A stretch of 41,295 bases of DNA from an uncultured Clostridiaceae bacterium (GTDB taxonomy: Bacteria; Bacillota; Clostridia; TANB77; CAG-508): contig CAMXOP010000003.1 of NCBI GenBank assembly GCA_947245665.1, positions 1 to 41,295 on the forward strand, read 5' to 3'. Under the pieces are notes generated by a model. That model was given only the letters and a program-made list of their open reading frames with translations. It was not told the DNA's origin and did not search any database. A program made the position numbers and the translations under genes. This document shows, piece after piece, positions 16,493 to 25,493 of the stretch. Positions within the stretch are counted from its first letter, which is position 1. Every line of letters starts with the position of its first letter.

Positions 16493-19231
16493 TTATGTAT
16501 TATTCCTTCTTCTGCTATTATTTCCACTGTTTCCATTTTGTCTTCTAGTATTTTGTCCTCCGTTTCCGCTTTGGCTTCTACTGTTTTGTCCTCTGTTTCC
16601 ACTTTGGCTTCTACTATTTTGTCCTCTGTTTCCACTTTGTGTACTAGTATTTTGTTGCCCATTATTATTCTGTCTTTGTCTAGGTTTTCTTGTTTGAGTA
16701 CCATTTGTTCCTGTATTAGCTCCATTTGTTACAGGTGTAGCACTTCCAGCTTGTCCTAAATTATGTCTTTGTCCTACTTGTGCTTTCATTACATTTAATA
16801 CATAATCTGCTTTTTGTGCAGCTTGTTGTTCACTTAAGCCTTTATCTATAAACTCTTGTGTAAAGTCTGCTCTTCTTTGGCTTAATTGTTTTTCATCACC
16901 TAAAACTTTAGAATCTATACCTCTATCTTGTGCAAGTAGTGCAATTTTAGCTGATTGTTGTGCAGACACACCAAATTTTTCCGCTTTTTTTGCTCTATAT
17001 ATTTGAGAAATATCTGTCATTCCTTCATTTGCATATGCTTGTATACTTCTCATTTCATCTTTTACTTGTGAGTCTGATAATGCATATCCTTTTTCTTGCA
17101 TAAACTTGTCTCTTATATATTGTTCTGTTGCTACATCTTTCATAAATGCTTTTGCTTGAGCTTTATCTTCTAGTGTATGATTTCCATTGAATGTATCTAT
17201 TTCTCTTCTAAATGTTTCTGCTACTCCTTTTCCTACTCTTACAGCTCCTCTTCCTGCATTTCCTACTTTTCCTGGTATTGATGTAACTGAATTTCCTAAT
17301 CTGTCTCCAATAGCCTTTCCTGCGCTCGCTCCAGCTACAACTCCTCCTATTCCTTTTCCTGATGCTAATCCCATCGCTGCTCCAAATGATGCTCCTGCAA
17401 ATTCAAATCCTGTTTTTGCTACAAATTTAGTACCTGCTCCTAATGCCTTTACTCCTCCTATTGCCATTTTCTTTGCTACTCTTTTTCCTCCGCCGTGTGC
17501 ACTTATTATATTATTTACACCTTGTTTAAATCTTCCTGGATTTTTTATACTTTGTACTTTAATAGGTTGTTCATCAATTTTATCTTCGTCTTGTCCTAAT
17601 TTTTGTTTTTCTAATTCAGCAAACCTTGTTTGTTTTTCTGCATATTTATCTGCATTCATATACATATCATTATAGTCTATATTGTCTAGTTCATCTTTTA
17701 ACCTATTATACTCTTGATTTTCTTCATCAGACAAATTATTTCTATTATTTGATAAATTATTTGTATTATTTGATAAATTATGTTGTTCAAGTTCTGCTTT
17801 TTCTCTGGTATTTAAATCAGCATTATTTTCTTCTTGTCCCATTCCTAAGTTAGGGTTTTGTTTATAATCTATTCCATCTGTTCCATGTGTTCTCTTATAT
17901 CTAGGTGTTTTCTCTTCTGAAAAATCTTGTTTTCCTTTTTCAATTTTGTTATTTGAACTACTTCCTCCTTTACCTATCTTTGAAGCTATAGAACCTGCTG
18001 TAAATCCTGCTAACGCTCCCATTGTTCCAAGTGGTGCACTGTCAAATCCAAATAGTTTCTTTAAGAATTTTTCAGCAAATAGTAAAAATCCCATACATGC
18101 TAGTGCATAAAGCATATTATCTGCTACTAAGTCAATTGCTGAACCAATAAATACTGTATATATAATTAGGTGAAATGGTTGTATTAATGCATTATATACA
18201 TATTCCCTAAGCCACATATTAAATGCTTGTGCTTTACTATCTCCTATTTTATCTATTGGATATGTTAGTGCTATTAATGGTGCTATAATAGTTAAAAATG
18301 CCATCATTAGCAACCTTCTTAAATAGTTCCATGTAAACATTAAAGTATATACTATTAATACTAAATAGAATAACATATATAAAAGTTTTTGTCCCCATTC
18401 ATCTGATTGTGCTTTAAATCTAGTTAAACCTAATAAGTTTGTTGAAAATGTTTTTCCTGCTGATTCATCATAAATGTTAACAGTTGCACTTCCATCTCCT
18501 CCTATTGCAGTACATACTGCCTCTGTTAGTGTTAAAACAAATGACATTATATAATGTAGAAAGAATAATATACATAATGCTATTAGCCAGTCTGTAAACA
18601 TTCTCTTATATTTTGCTTTATCTCCTGCTGTACTTGATAACATTATTCTTATACCTACATATACAAGTACACATAAAAGTCCTACAGTAGCTAAATTTCT
18701 AAGTGCTACATACCATTTTGAAATTGTACTTTGTAAATCTGCTGCACTACCATCATCAAAATTTGGACTAATAAAGTTAATATCTAATCCTGGTACATTT
18801 CCTGAAAATATTTGCTCTGGGCTATATGTTGCTATTGGAATATAGTACTCTCCATCTACTTTTGTAAATTGTTTATCTGGATTTACTTTAATTACTGGTA
18901 CTTCATCACTATTTTTACTGTCTCCAATTGTGTATTTATATACACCTGACTTATATCGATTACTATTACTATAGTATTCTGAACTTTTCAATAAAAATCC
19001 ATTTAGGGAAAAATCGTTATAATCTGCTCCCCATTCTCCTGTCATAAGTCTCTGTACACCATTTATAATTGCGTCACCTATCATACAGGCAAAGTCTGTA
19101 AATGGTCTTAGTAATACTCCTCCTGTAATTGCAGCATTTGAATAAGTTGGAGCTATGAAATTAATACAAATTACCATTAATATAGCAATTATTGTCTTTT
19201 GTAGTATGTTTTTTTGTATAAATATTTTCAT
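16493..19231 (-). CDS. VirB6/TrbL-like polytopic channel protein
   Basis: A 912-residue protein. A signal-like N-terminus (about 1-33, ending SNAA) precedes an external domain to ~170. A multi-pass membrane block follows with helices near 173-200, 212-240, 282-300, 303-325, 350-372 and 374-396, as in VirB6/TrbL. A Gly/Ala-rich amphipathic stretch lies near 600-660. The C-terminal ~60 residues are an Asn/Gln/Ser/Arg/Gly-rich tail of 11-residue repeats. VirB6 proteins form the inner-membrane part of the secretion channel. The strong AGGAGG site overlaps the TAG stop of the upstream VirB4 gene, so the two are translated in sequence. Confidence 0.8.
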   Translation of the reverse strand: MKIFIQKNILQKTIIAILMVICINFIAPTYSNAAITGGVLLRPFTDFACMIGDAIINGVQRLMTGEWGADYNDFSLNGFLLKSSEYYSNSNRYKSGVYKYTIGDSKNSDEVPVIKVNPDKQFTKVDGEYYIPIATYSPEQIFSGNVPGLDINFISPNFDDGSAADLQSTISKWYVALRNLATVGLLCVLVYVGIRIMLSSTAGDKAKYKRMFTDWLIALCILFFLHYIMSFVLTLTEAVCTAIGGDGSATVNIYDESAGKTFSTNLLGLTRFKAQSDEWGQKLLYMLFYLVLIVYTLMFTWNYLRRLLMMAFLTIIAPLIALTYPIDKIGDSKAQAFNMWLREYVYNALIQPFHLIIYTVFIGSAIDLVADNMLYALACMGFLLFAEKFLKKLFGFDSAPLGTMGALAGFTAGSIASKIGKGGSSSNNKIEKGKQDFSEEKTPRYKRTHGTDGIDYKQNPNLGMGQEENNADLNTREKAELEQHNLSNNTNNLSNNRNNLSDEENQEYNRLKDELDNIDYNDMYMNADKYAEKQTRFAELEKQKLGQDEDKIDEQPIKVQSIKNPGRFKQGVNNIISAHGGGKRVAKKMAIGGVKALGAGTKFVAKTGFEFAGASFGAAMGLASGKGIGGVVAGASAGKAIGDRLGNSVTSIPGKVGNAGRGAVRVGKGVAETFRREIDTFNGNHTLEDKAQAKAFMKDVATEQYIRDKFMQEKGYALSDSQVKDEMRSIQAYANEGMTDISQIYRAKKAEKFGVSAQQSAKIALLAQDRGIDSKVLGDEKQLSQRRADFTQEFIDKGLSEQQAAQKADYVLNVMKAQVGQRHNLGQAGSATPVTNGANTGTNGTQTRKPRQRQNNNGQQNTSTQSGNRGQNSRSQSGNRGQNSRSQSGNGGQNTRRQNGNSGNNSRRRNNT
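16544..16660 (-). repeat. 33-bp tandem repeats in the VirB6-like tail
   Basis: About three and a half copies of a 33-base unit (16544-16576, 16577-16609, 16610-16642, then partial). They encode an 11-residue unit of the form SGNRGQNSRSQ. The unit length keeps the frame, so copy number can vary without breaking the gene. Confidence 0.8.
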
Positions 19232-19246
19232 ACTATTGTTTTCCTC

Positions 19247-21220
19247 CTAGTATTCTTCTCTGTTTTGTTTCATTTTTACCAACTTATTTATGTTTGTTTC
19301 AACAAACTCAAATTCTTTTTGTGTTGGTCTTATTTGTATTATCGCTGTATCTGCTCCTACTTTTAGAAGTCCTTCTCCTTTAAAACAAGTTACTAGGAAA
19401 TTTGATTCCCCTGAACTTAATTTAAATACTTCTTTTAAGTATTGTATTTCAGATTTATCTTGTGCTAAAAATAGTTTTGTATCTGATGATGTTAAAACAG
19501 CTTGTGCCTCTGGTTTTTCATAAAAGTCCTGGAATCTTTGTGAAATTATTGCTAAAGAGACATTTCTCTTTCTTGCACGACGTGCCATTGTATTTAAAAA
19601 GTCTACGGCTTCTGGGTATGGAAGTAACATCCATGCTTCATCTACTAAAACTCTTTTTTTAGAAGCTTTTGTTCTATCTTCACTATTTTTCTTAACATAT
19701 TTTTCCCAAATCCAAGAAAGTAGTATTTGTTGAGCTAAAGGTCTTGCAAATCTTTCTTCTAGTTGAGATATATCTAAGTTTATAAATAATGTTCCATCTA
19801 ATAAGTCAAATGTAGATTGTCCATCAAAATATGCCATTTGACCATTATACTCTCTAATATATTGTTTCATAACTTTTATTAAGTAACTATAATGGAATTG
19901 GTAATCAACATTTGTATTTTCCTCTGCTTTTACTAAAATCCTTTTATACCAAGAACCAATTGTTGGCATTTCTTTCTTTTGCCTTCCCAATACATCTCCT
20001 GTTACAATTTCATTAGATTCATATAAACTTGCTGGATCACTTGTAATTCTTGCCTCTGCATATTCCTCTGCTACTGCTTCTGATATAATTTGTTTTGTAA
20101 GTTCGTTTACTTCTTTACTTCTTGTACTTCCTCTTGCCATTGTAAGTAATGCTTGTGTTACGTCTTCTACTTTATTTTCAACATTTACTACTGATCTTGT
20201 TTTACCTGTTATTTCATCTTTTATAATTTCAGATTCTATATCAAATAAATTTATTACTGTTTGTGATGTTGGGCTTAATACTACATTTACTCCTCCTAAG
20301 CTCTCTGCAACTATACTGTACTCTCCTTCGGCATCTAGCGCTAAACTTTGTATTCCCATTAATACAGCACTACGTGAAATTAAAGTTTTCATTGTAACAG
20401 ATTTACCTGCACCAGACTTAGCAAATATAACCATATTATAGTTTGTAAGTGATGAGTGGAAGTTATCAAATAAAATTGGCACTCCTGTTTGTTTGTTAAA
20501 ACCTAGTGGTATACCTGTTGGATGTCCTACTTCTGATGTTGTGAATGGAAATACTGTTCCCATTGAACGTCTATCAAATGTATGTGTTTTTTTAATTTTA
20601 TTATCCATTAATGGAATATTACTTTTGAATGCTTCTTCTTGCATTCCCCATGCACTTTTTACACCTACTAAAGATTTTGACATTTCTGTATCTAATAGTT
20701 TTGTAAATCTGTTTAAATCTTCTAAGCTATATGCAAATAGTGTAGATACTATAGAAGCTTCAAATAGTTTATTATATCCTGCTGCTATTTCATCTCTTAG
20801 TTGTTCTGCCTCATATCTTTTTTGACCTATTGTGCTTTCTCTATTTATATTTCCTCTATCTGCTGCAACAATTCTTTCTGTTTCAAGTTCATTAATAACT
20901 CTATTCAATTCATTTTGTGATCTAGATTCTGCTATTGGTTCTATGTATATAGATGTATTTATATCCCCAAATAGATACATATCTCTGAATAGCTCTGGGA
21001 ATGTAGCCATTCTAGGAAGTGTTGATACGAAGAAACTTCTTGCATATCTTGTAACATTTGATATTATTTCTAAATGGTTCATGTTACTAGCATCTATTCC
21101 AGATGGTGCTATTAATTCTTTTATTGTTTTTTTCTTAAGAATTTGATATTCATCTGGGTTTGTATAGTCATTTTTAAGCTGTCTTTGTCTTTCTAGTTCT
21201 CTTTGGCTTTTCTTTGACAT
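19247..21220 (-). CDS. VirB4/TrsE-family secretion ATPase
   Basis: A 657-residue cytoplasmic ATPase that energises type IV secretion. The N-terminal domain (about 45-230; SNVTRYARSFFVSTLPRM) is that of Gram-positive VirB4/TrsE proteins. Walker A is AKSGAGKS (267-274), LDAEGEYSIV lies near 295 and Walker B is RVLVDEAWMLL (about 540-550). The motif ISQRFQDF follows near 578. Length is normal for the family. The ATG lies 47 bases inside the upstream TraC-like gene but has a strong AGGAGG site, so the overlap is probably real. The gene ends with TAG at 19247-19249, which also forms part of the ribosome site of the next gene. Confidence 0.92.
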   Translation of the reverse strand: MSKKSQRELERQRQLKNDYTNPDEYQILKKKTIKELIAPSGIDASNMNHLEIISNVTRYARSFFVSTLPRMATFPELFRDMYLFGDINTSIYIEPIAESRSQNELNRVINELETERIVAADRGNINRESTIGQKRYEAEQLRDEIAAGYNKLFEASIVSTLFAYSLEDLNRFTKLLDTEMSKSLVGVKSAWGMQEEAFKSNIPLMDNKIKKTHTFDRRSMGTVFPFTTSEVGHPTGIPLGFNKQTGVPILFDNFHSSLTNYNMVIFAKSGAGKSVTMKTLISRSAVLMGIQSLALDAEGEYSIVAESLGGVNVVLSPTSQTVINLFDIESEIIKDEITGKTRSVVNVENKVEDVTQALLTMARGSTRSKEVNELTKQIISEAVAEEYAEARITSDPASLYESNEIVTGDVLGRQKKEMPTIGSWYKRILVKAEENTNVDYQFHYSYLIKVMKQYIREYNGQMAYFDGQSTFDLLDGTLFINLDISQLEERFARPLAQQILLSWIWEKYVKKNSEDRTKASKKRVLVDEAWMLLPYPEAVDFLNTMARRARKRNVSLAIISQRFQDFYEKPEAQAVLTSSDTKLFLAQDKSEIQYLKEVFKLSSGESNFLVTCFKGEGLLKVGADTAIIQIRPTQKEFEFVETNINKLVKMKQNREEY

Positions 21221-22376
21221 CTTTAGTTCCTCCTTCTTTTTCTTCTTGTACTTTCTTTATAGCTTCCTCAGCAACATCTTGTCCTACTATTTGTGCATTT
21301 TCTTCTATAATCATTTCAGCAAGTTCTCCTATTAAGTCTCTCTCTTTTCTTCTCTTTTCTTGTAGGGCTTTTTGTTTTTCTGTTTTAGCTTCTGTTACTT
21401 TTTCTTTTGCAAGTTCTAATGCTTTCTCTTCTATTTGCTTATCTAATGCTCTCATTTGTTTGTCAACTACATCTGGAGCTGTTGAATATAGTTCATCATA
21501 TCCTGCTTTTAACGCTTTATCTAGTCCATATATTTCTGCTTCATCACGGTTATATGCCATATATAATAATTCTACTAATTCGTTTGATGTTAAGACTTTT
21601 GCATTTATTCCACATACTCCTAATGTTCTAACTATTGATTGCGCTCTTGTATATAATTCTGAAAATGCCATATTTCTTTGTTCTTCTTTATCAAATGAGT
21701 TATCTCCTAATTCCTCTAGGAAATATGGAATTACTACATAGTATTTTTGGTTTAATACGTTTTTATTTGAGCTCATTCTTTCAGTAGAGTATATTATATC
21801 TTTACCATATTCATATAGGTTTCTTTGTTTTGTTAATTCAAAATATGCTTTATCTAGTTGTTGTCTTGTATATCTTTCAGATTTGACCATTTGTTTATAA
21901 TTCATTTCTTGCTTTTCTAGTTCTACCTGTATCTCTTTTATTTTTTCCTTATATGATTGTATACTTGAGTCTAAGTTTATTGTTCTTGTTTGTGTATATA
22001 TTTGTATAGGATGTCTTAAAGTATTTAAAAATTGTATAAATCCTTCTTCTACAGAGTTTTTTTCTACCTCTGACATTAAGTCATAGTTTATTCCTTGACA
22101 TTCTACAACCATTATGTATCTTTTTCCATCTTTTTGGGAGATCATGTTGTCTACTACTGTATCAAATTCCATAAAGTTCATTACTGAACCTGTTCTGTAT
22201 TCTTTAAACTTTTTAGTTTTTGGTGCCTCAATTCCTTTAGCTTTCATTTCTTCTTTTTCTTCTTCATTTTTTCTCATTTTTGAAGTTGCAAATACAATCC
22301 CTAGTACAACTAACAGCATTACCATTATTCCTAATATAATTGCTAGTATCATTGTTAGTAATTTTATACTATCCAT
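21174..22376 (-). CDS. TraC-like T4SS accessory protein
   Basis: A 400-residue protein with one N-terminal membrane helix (about 7-30). Its domain (MNFMEFDTVVDNMISQKDG, then YIMVVECQGINYDLMSEVE) resembles the TraC-like/VirB4-N-terminal module of Gram-positive conjugation systems. A long coiled coil lies near 135-180, and the C-terminus is Lys/Glu-rich and helical. No Walker motif is present, so it is not an ATPase. Its ATG overlaps the stop of the PrgI gene as TAATG, and its 3' end overlaps virB4 by 47 bases. That indicates tight coupling of the three products, presumably in one inner-membrane complex. Confidence 0.7.
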   Translation of the reverse strand: MDSIKLLTMILAIILGIMVMLLVVLGIVFATSKMRKNEEEKEEMKAKGIEAPKTKKFKEYRTGSVMNFMEFDTVVDNMISQKDGKRYIMVVECQGINYDLMSEVEKNSVEEGFIQFLNTLRHPIQIYTQTRTINLDSSIQSYKEKIKEIQVELEKQEMNYKQMVKSERYTRQQLDKAYFELTKQRNLYEYGKDIIYSTERMSSNKNVLNQKYYVVIPYFLEELGDNSFDKEEQRNMAFSELYTRAQSIVRTLGVCGINAKVLTSNELVELLYMAYNRDEAEIYGLDKALKAGYDELYSTAPDVVDKQMRALDKQIEEKALELAKEKVTEAKTEKQKALQEKRRKERDLIGELAEMIIEENAQIVGQDVAEEAIKKVQEEKEGGTKDVKEKPKRTRKTKTA

Positions 22377-22718
22377 TATTTTTCTTCCTCCTTTGTATAC
22401 AAATATATTTTGCCTCCACTCTTCTTGAATTTTATAGCTCTTTTTATTACATCATCTATATTTTCTCCACCTACTGTTTTTGTAAATTTTAGCATTCCTA
22501 TTTCAGGTATTTTAAATGTTCCTATTATAAATCCTAATAATGCTAAAAATAGTACAATTATAATTCCTACAATTGTTAATTTTAGTGCTGAACAAATAAA
22601 GTAAAATGGTAAACCGAATAACTCCTCCTATCATTGTATAAATCATACTCTTAGCAGAAAATATAAATAAAATTCTTCCCTCACCTTTTACATTTCTAGG
22701 TATATTATATGTTCCCAT
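22376..22718 (-). CDS. PrgI/VirB3-like T4SS membrane protein, read through a +1 shift at CGG
   Basis: The protein starts MGTYNIPRNVKGEGRILFIF with AGGAGG ten bases upstream; an ORF start 39 bases further up has no ribosome site. At codon 35 frame 0 reads CGG (22614-22616) and degenerates, stopping at 22512. Skipping the C gives GLPFYFICSALKL, two membrane segments, KIPEIGMLKFTK and a basic end, finishing with TAATG shared with the next ATG. The result is 113 residues, usual for PrgI-family proteins, which sit before VirB4-type ATPases as VirB3 does. Without this product the operon would lack a core inner-membrane part. Confidence 0.75.
22614..22616 (-). other. CGG +1 shift site, PrgI gene
   Basis: In-frame codons GTT ATT CGG; the protein resumes as GGT TTA CCA. 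An AGGAGGA sequence lies about 7 bases upstream of the CGG inside the gene, a spacing like that of the internal Shine-Dalgarno sequence at known +1 sites such as prfB. Confidence 0.7.
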
Positions 22719-22781
22719 ATAAACTTGTCCTCCTATTTTGCTTTTGTTTATTTTCATTAGTGTACAATTACACTTGATTAT

Positions 22782-22810
22782 ATTATAACAGATAAATGAT
22801 TAAAATGTAA
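22782..22810 (-). promoter_or_regulatory. Promoter of the main T4SS operon
   Basis: Minus strand: TTACAT (22805-22810), a 17-base spacer and TATAAT (22782-22787) with an extended -10 TG. It lies about 65 bases before the PrgI start and would drive the run 22718 to 10607. Confidence 0.65.
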
Positions 22811-22880
22811 CAAAAAAACAAAAAAAAATGCAATTTTATGCATTTTTAATGTGTTTGTAATATGTTTGTTATGTTCTTGT

Positions 22881-22909
22881 AAAAAAGCAAGCTTTATGCT
22901 TGCTTTTTT
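22881..22909. terminator. Terminator after the pilin genes
   Basis: A perfect 12-bp stem (22881-22892 with 22898-22909), 5-base loop and T run, just after the stop of the third pilin gene. It separates the pilin operon from the PrgI-VirB4 operon. Confidence 0.85.
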
Positions 22910-22920
22910 ATTATCATATT

Positions 22921-23298
22921 TTAGTCTATATTGTTGAATGCATTTGCCATATTGTATACAACATTTACTATAGTTGTAGATGCAAATATTAATACTGCTC
23001 CAACTAAATATGGTATCATTGTCTTCTTGTATTCTGCTTTTTCTTCTGCACTACCCATCATATATTTAATACCTAATATTAATAGTATAACTACAGCTAC
23101 TACTATACCTACTGTTTGCATAATTGTTACTATTGTAGCTCCAAGTTGAACTACTTTATCTGCATTAGCTTGGTCATTTCCTTGTCCTATTTGCTTAATA
23201 GCATCAGGTATATTTGTTGCTAATACCACATTAGAAACTGCTGTTAAAGCCATCATTATTACTAATATTATAGATATTATTTTTACTTGTTTTTTCAT
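22921..23298 (-). CDS. VirB2-like T4SS pilin
   Basis: A 125-residue secreted or membrane protein: signal peptide (about 1-25, ending VVLAT), a short Gln/Asn-rich segment, then two hydrophobic helices separated by the loop YMMGSAEEKAEYKKTMIPYL. This two-helix arrangement is that of VirB2/TrbC-like T4SS pilins, which polymerise into the secretion pilus or channel. I place the start at 23298, where AAGGAGG lies 6 bases upstream; an extension 63 bases upstream has no such site. It is a paralogue of the gene at 24330-24689, sharing the EEKAEYKKTMIP loop. It is the last of three genes in the pilin operon. Confidence 0.8.
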   Translation of the reverse strand: MKKQVKIISIILVIMMALTAVSNVVLATNIPDAIKQIGQGNDQANADKVVQLGATIVTIMQTVGIVVAVVILLILGIKYMMGSAEEKAEYKKTMIPYLVGAVLIFASTTIVNVVYNMANAFNNID

Positions 23299-23386
23299 AA
23301 TTTTCCTCCTTAAAATTTTCATTACTATTTTTATTATAATATATTTTTTTTCATTTTTCAACTGTTTTTTACTTATTTTTCTATTT

Positions 23387-24304
23387 TTATTGTATTCCTT
23401 GTAAAACTGTTACTACTATTTTCCATATTGTAAATGAACCAAATACTACTACACAGCCTGCTACATATGGTATTAGGGCTGCTTGAACATTTGCTTTTCC
23501 TTCTACTCCTTCTGTTATAAATTTAAAGCCTAATATTGCTCCTAATAGTACTGCTATCACCATTGCTACTACTAATAATATATTATATATTGTATCAGAT
23601 AATTTCTGCATCTCTTGTTTACTTATTACATCATTTGCCTTTTTTTCTCCATTTCTTATAAATTCATCTGCTTCTTCTATTACTTCTCCTGTTGTATGTG
23701 AAGCACTGCTTGTTCTTTTTGGAGTTGTTGTGCTTGTTGTTACTTGTGGTGAAGCTTTACTACTTCCATTTGTTTTTTGTTCCTCTTTTTTCTTTTGCTC
23801 TTCTATCTCTTCTTTAGTATTTGTTATTACTGGTCCTAATATTAAACTTTCCCAGTCTCCCTCTACTATAGCAGCTCCTGGAGCAGAAATTAATGAATTT
23901 GCTGTTCCTTTTGCTATTGCAGATATTGTTTTTCTTGTTTCTTCATCAGTAACTGGTGCACCTACTAGTATTTTCATTATTTCTTTTTGCGATTCTATAG
24001 AGCCTGAACCTGTTAAATATGGTTGCATTGCTTTTTTAGTATTATCATCTATAAGTGGATTATTAATTATTGGTTGTAATGATTTTTTGAAATCTTCCCA
24101 AGGTGTTGATGAACTAGTTTGATTATTTTTATTATTTGTTACTTGACTATTTTGTTGACCTGCTGCATATGGGTTAGAGTTTGTACTATTATCAAAATTA
24201 GGATTTGAAGCTTGTGCTCCTGTTCCATGCACTACAACTTTACAATTAAATATTATCAATACTAATATAATTAGTGTTTTTACTATATTATTTATTTTTA
24301 TCAT
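23387..24304 (-). CDS. Long VirB2-like pilin protein with N-terminal extension
   Basis: A 305-residue protein. A signal-like N-terminus (about 1-27) is followed by ~190 residues rich in Ser/Asn/Thr and Lys/Glu, probably a surface part. The C-terminal ~75 residues hold two hydrophobic helices around GFKFITEGVEGKANVQAALI, the same layout as the flanking pilins. The start at 24304 is preferred: GGAAG lies 7 bases upstream, while the ATG 24 bases earlier has no site. It may be a minor or tip pilin, or an anchor. I do not recognise the extension. Confidence 0.65.
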   Translation of the reverse strand: MIKINNIVKTLIILVLIIFNCKVVVHGTGAQASNPNFDNSTNSNPYAAGQQNSQVTNNKNNQTSSSTPWEDFKKSLQPIINNPLIDDNTKKAMQPYLTGSGSIESQKEIMKILVGAPVTDEETRKTISAIAKGTANSLISAPGAAIVEGDWESLILGPVITNTKEEIEEQKKKEEQKTNGSSKASPQVTTSTTTPKRTSSASHTTGEVIEEADEFIRNGEKKANDVISKQEMQKLSDTIYNILLVVAMVIAVLLGAILGFKFITEGVEGKANVQAALIPYVAGCVVVFGSFTIWKIVVTVLQGIQ

Positions 24305-24329
24305 ACTATCACTTCCATTCATATACATT

Positions 24330-24689
24330 TTATCGTATCTGTGTTACTAATCCATATATAATAGATACTAATGTTGATGAGCAAAATAGTAATATTGCCC
24401 CTACTAACATTGGTATCATTGTTTTTTTGTATTCTGCCTTTTCTTCTACACTTCCTAGCATATATTTTATACCTAATACCATAACCATTATAACTGATAT
24501 TACTACACCTACAATTGTTATTGCATTAAGTATTGTTGATGCAAATTTGAATGGTTTTATATAATCAGATGCTGTTAACCCTCCTGGCTCATAATCATCT
24601 GGATTAATTGTTGCATTAATTTTTGGCATAAATATTGCTAGTAATATAATACAAATTAGTATTACAATTTTTGTTTTTTTGATTTTCAT
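24330..24689 (-). CDS. VirB2-like T4SS pilin
   Basis: A 119-residue protein: signal peptide (about 1-27), a short DYEPGGLTASDYIKPF segment, then two hydrophobic helices flanking YMLGSVEEKAEYKKTMIPML. The loop is nearly identical to that in the pilin at 22921-23298, so the two are paralogues. It is first in the pilin operon, with a GGAGG site and a consensus promoter 30-60 bases upstream, which fits high expression of a structural subunit. VirB2-like proteins build the pilus or channel of type IV secretion machines. Confidence 0.8.
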   Translation of the reverse strand: MKIKKTKIVILICIILLAIFMPKINATINPDDYEPGGLTASDYIKPFKFASTILNAITIVGVVISVIMVMVLGIKYMLGSVEEKAEYKKTMIPMLVGAILLFCSSTLVSIIYGLVTQIR

Positions 24690-24718
24690 TTGTTACCTCC
24701 ATTTTTACTTATATTACT

Positions 24719-24747
24719 ATTATAACTTATTTTCCTTTTTTTTTCAA
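24719..24747 (-). promoter_or_regulatory. Consensus promoter of the pilin operon
   Basis: Minus strand: TTGAAA (24742-24747), a 17-base spacer and TATAAT (24719-24724). This is one of the best promoters in the window. Confidence 0.8.
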
Positions 24748-24764
24748 CATTTTTTAACTTAAAC

Positions 24765-24778
24765 ATTATTCGAATAAT
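24765..24778. promoter_or_regulatory. Perfect palindrome upstream of the pilin promoter
   Basis: ATTATTCGAATAAT, 14 bases and fully symmetric, 17 bases upstream of the -35. Its position suits an activator or repressor dimer site. No regulator is identified. Confidence 0.4.
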
Positions 24779-24779
24779 A

Positions 24780-25380
24780 ATTTTATATTTACAAATTGCA
24801 TATTTTAAAATAATGTTTTTACGTTCTTGTATGTTATCTATACTATAGTAAAAATAATTAAACCTTAGGTCACGATCCTACATCCCTACATTCTAAAATT
24901 AAGAAATGTTAATTTTTATTATTTAACGATATCTAAAAAAGTAAATTTAAAATATCTTTAGAGATTTAATTACTGTAAATTATAAATATTTTTGCTTGCG
25001 AATTATAACAAATTACAAAAAACAAATTATTTTTTAAACTATAGACTTATGCAAAATTTGTGGCACAACGAATATATAAGTTAGTTAATGCTAAATTGTA
25101 ACTAAAATACTCATTCACATTGAAGGGGGTTACTGACAGATATAAAAAAATAATGAAAACAACACTTTTTGATCATTTACAGCACTGAAATAAACACTAA
25201 ATTTTCAATGTTTATTTCATACAACAAAACTCACCCATAACTGAGTGGCTTTTTCATATGTAATAGTATTTTGAAATCTATGAATTTTAATTAACTTTTT
25301 AAATACAAAAAGTTAATTGCTACTTTGATGAGCATTTACTACTATAATTTAACTTAAAATATCATACTTTCCTAGTATAT
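24780..25380. other. 600-base gene-free stretch upstream of the T4SS
   Basis: No credible reading frame. It contains a perfect 10-bp inverted repeat GAAATAAACA/TGTTTATTTC (25187-25196 and 25209-25218), a CTCA/TGAG hairpin followed by CTTTTT (about 25231-25255), and the string GAAGGGGGTTACTGACAG near 25121. It could hold a small RNA or a decayed gene; I cannot identify either. Confidence 0.4.
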
Positions 25381-25425
25381 AAAAATAGAGAATACTACTA
25401 TAATGGTAAAATATTCTCTATTTTT
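25381..25425. terminator. Terminator after the spo0E-like gene
   Basis: A 14-bp stem (25381-25394 with 25412-25425), 17-base loop and T run. It is A-rich on the other side, so it can work both ways. Confidence 0.7.
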
Positions 25426-25493
25426 TAATTAGTGTATAAAATTTTAAATATTAATTAGTACATTCTTTTTTATTTTTTCTTTTGTTTGAATTG

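Noticed and set aside
10607-24689. Complete conjugative transposon
   Set aside because: No integrase, relaxase, coupling protein or att-like ends are visible in the window.
25118-25140. AGGGGGTTACTGA as a prfB-type frameshift signal
   Set aside because: There is no reading frame around it and no release-factor sequence.
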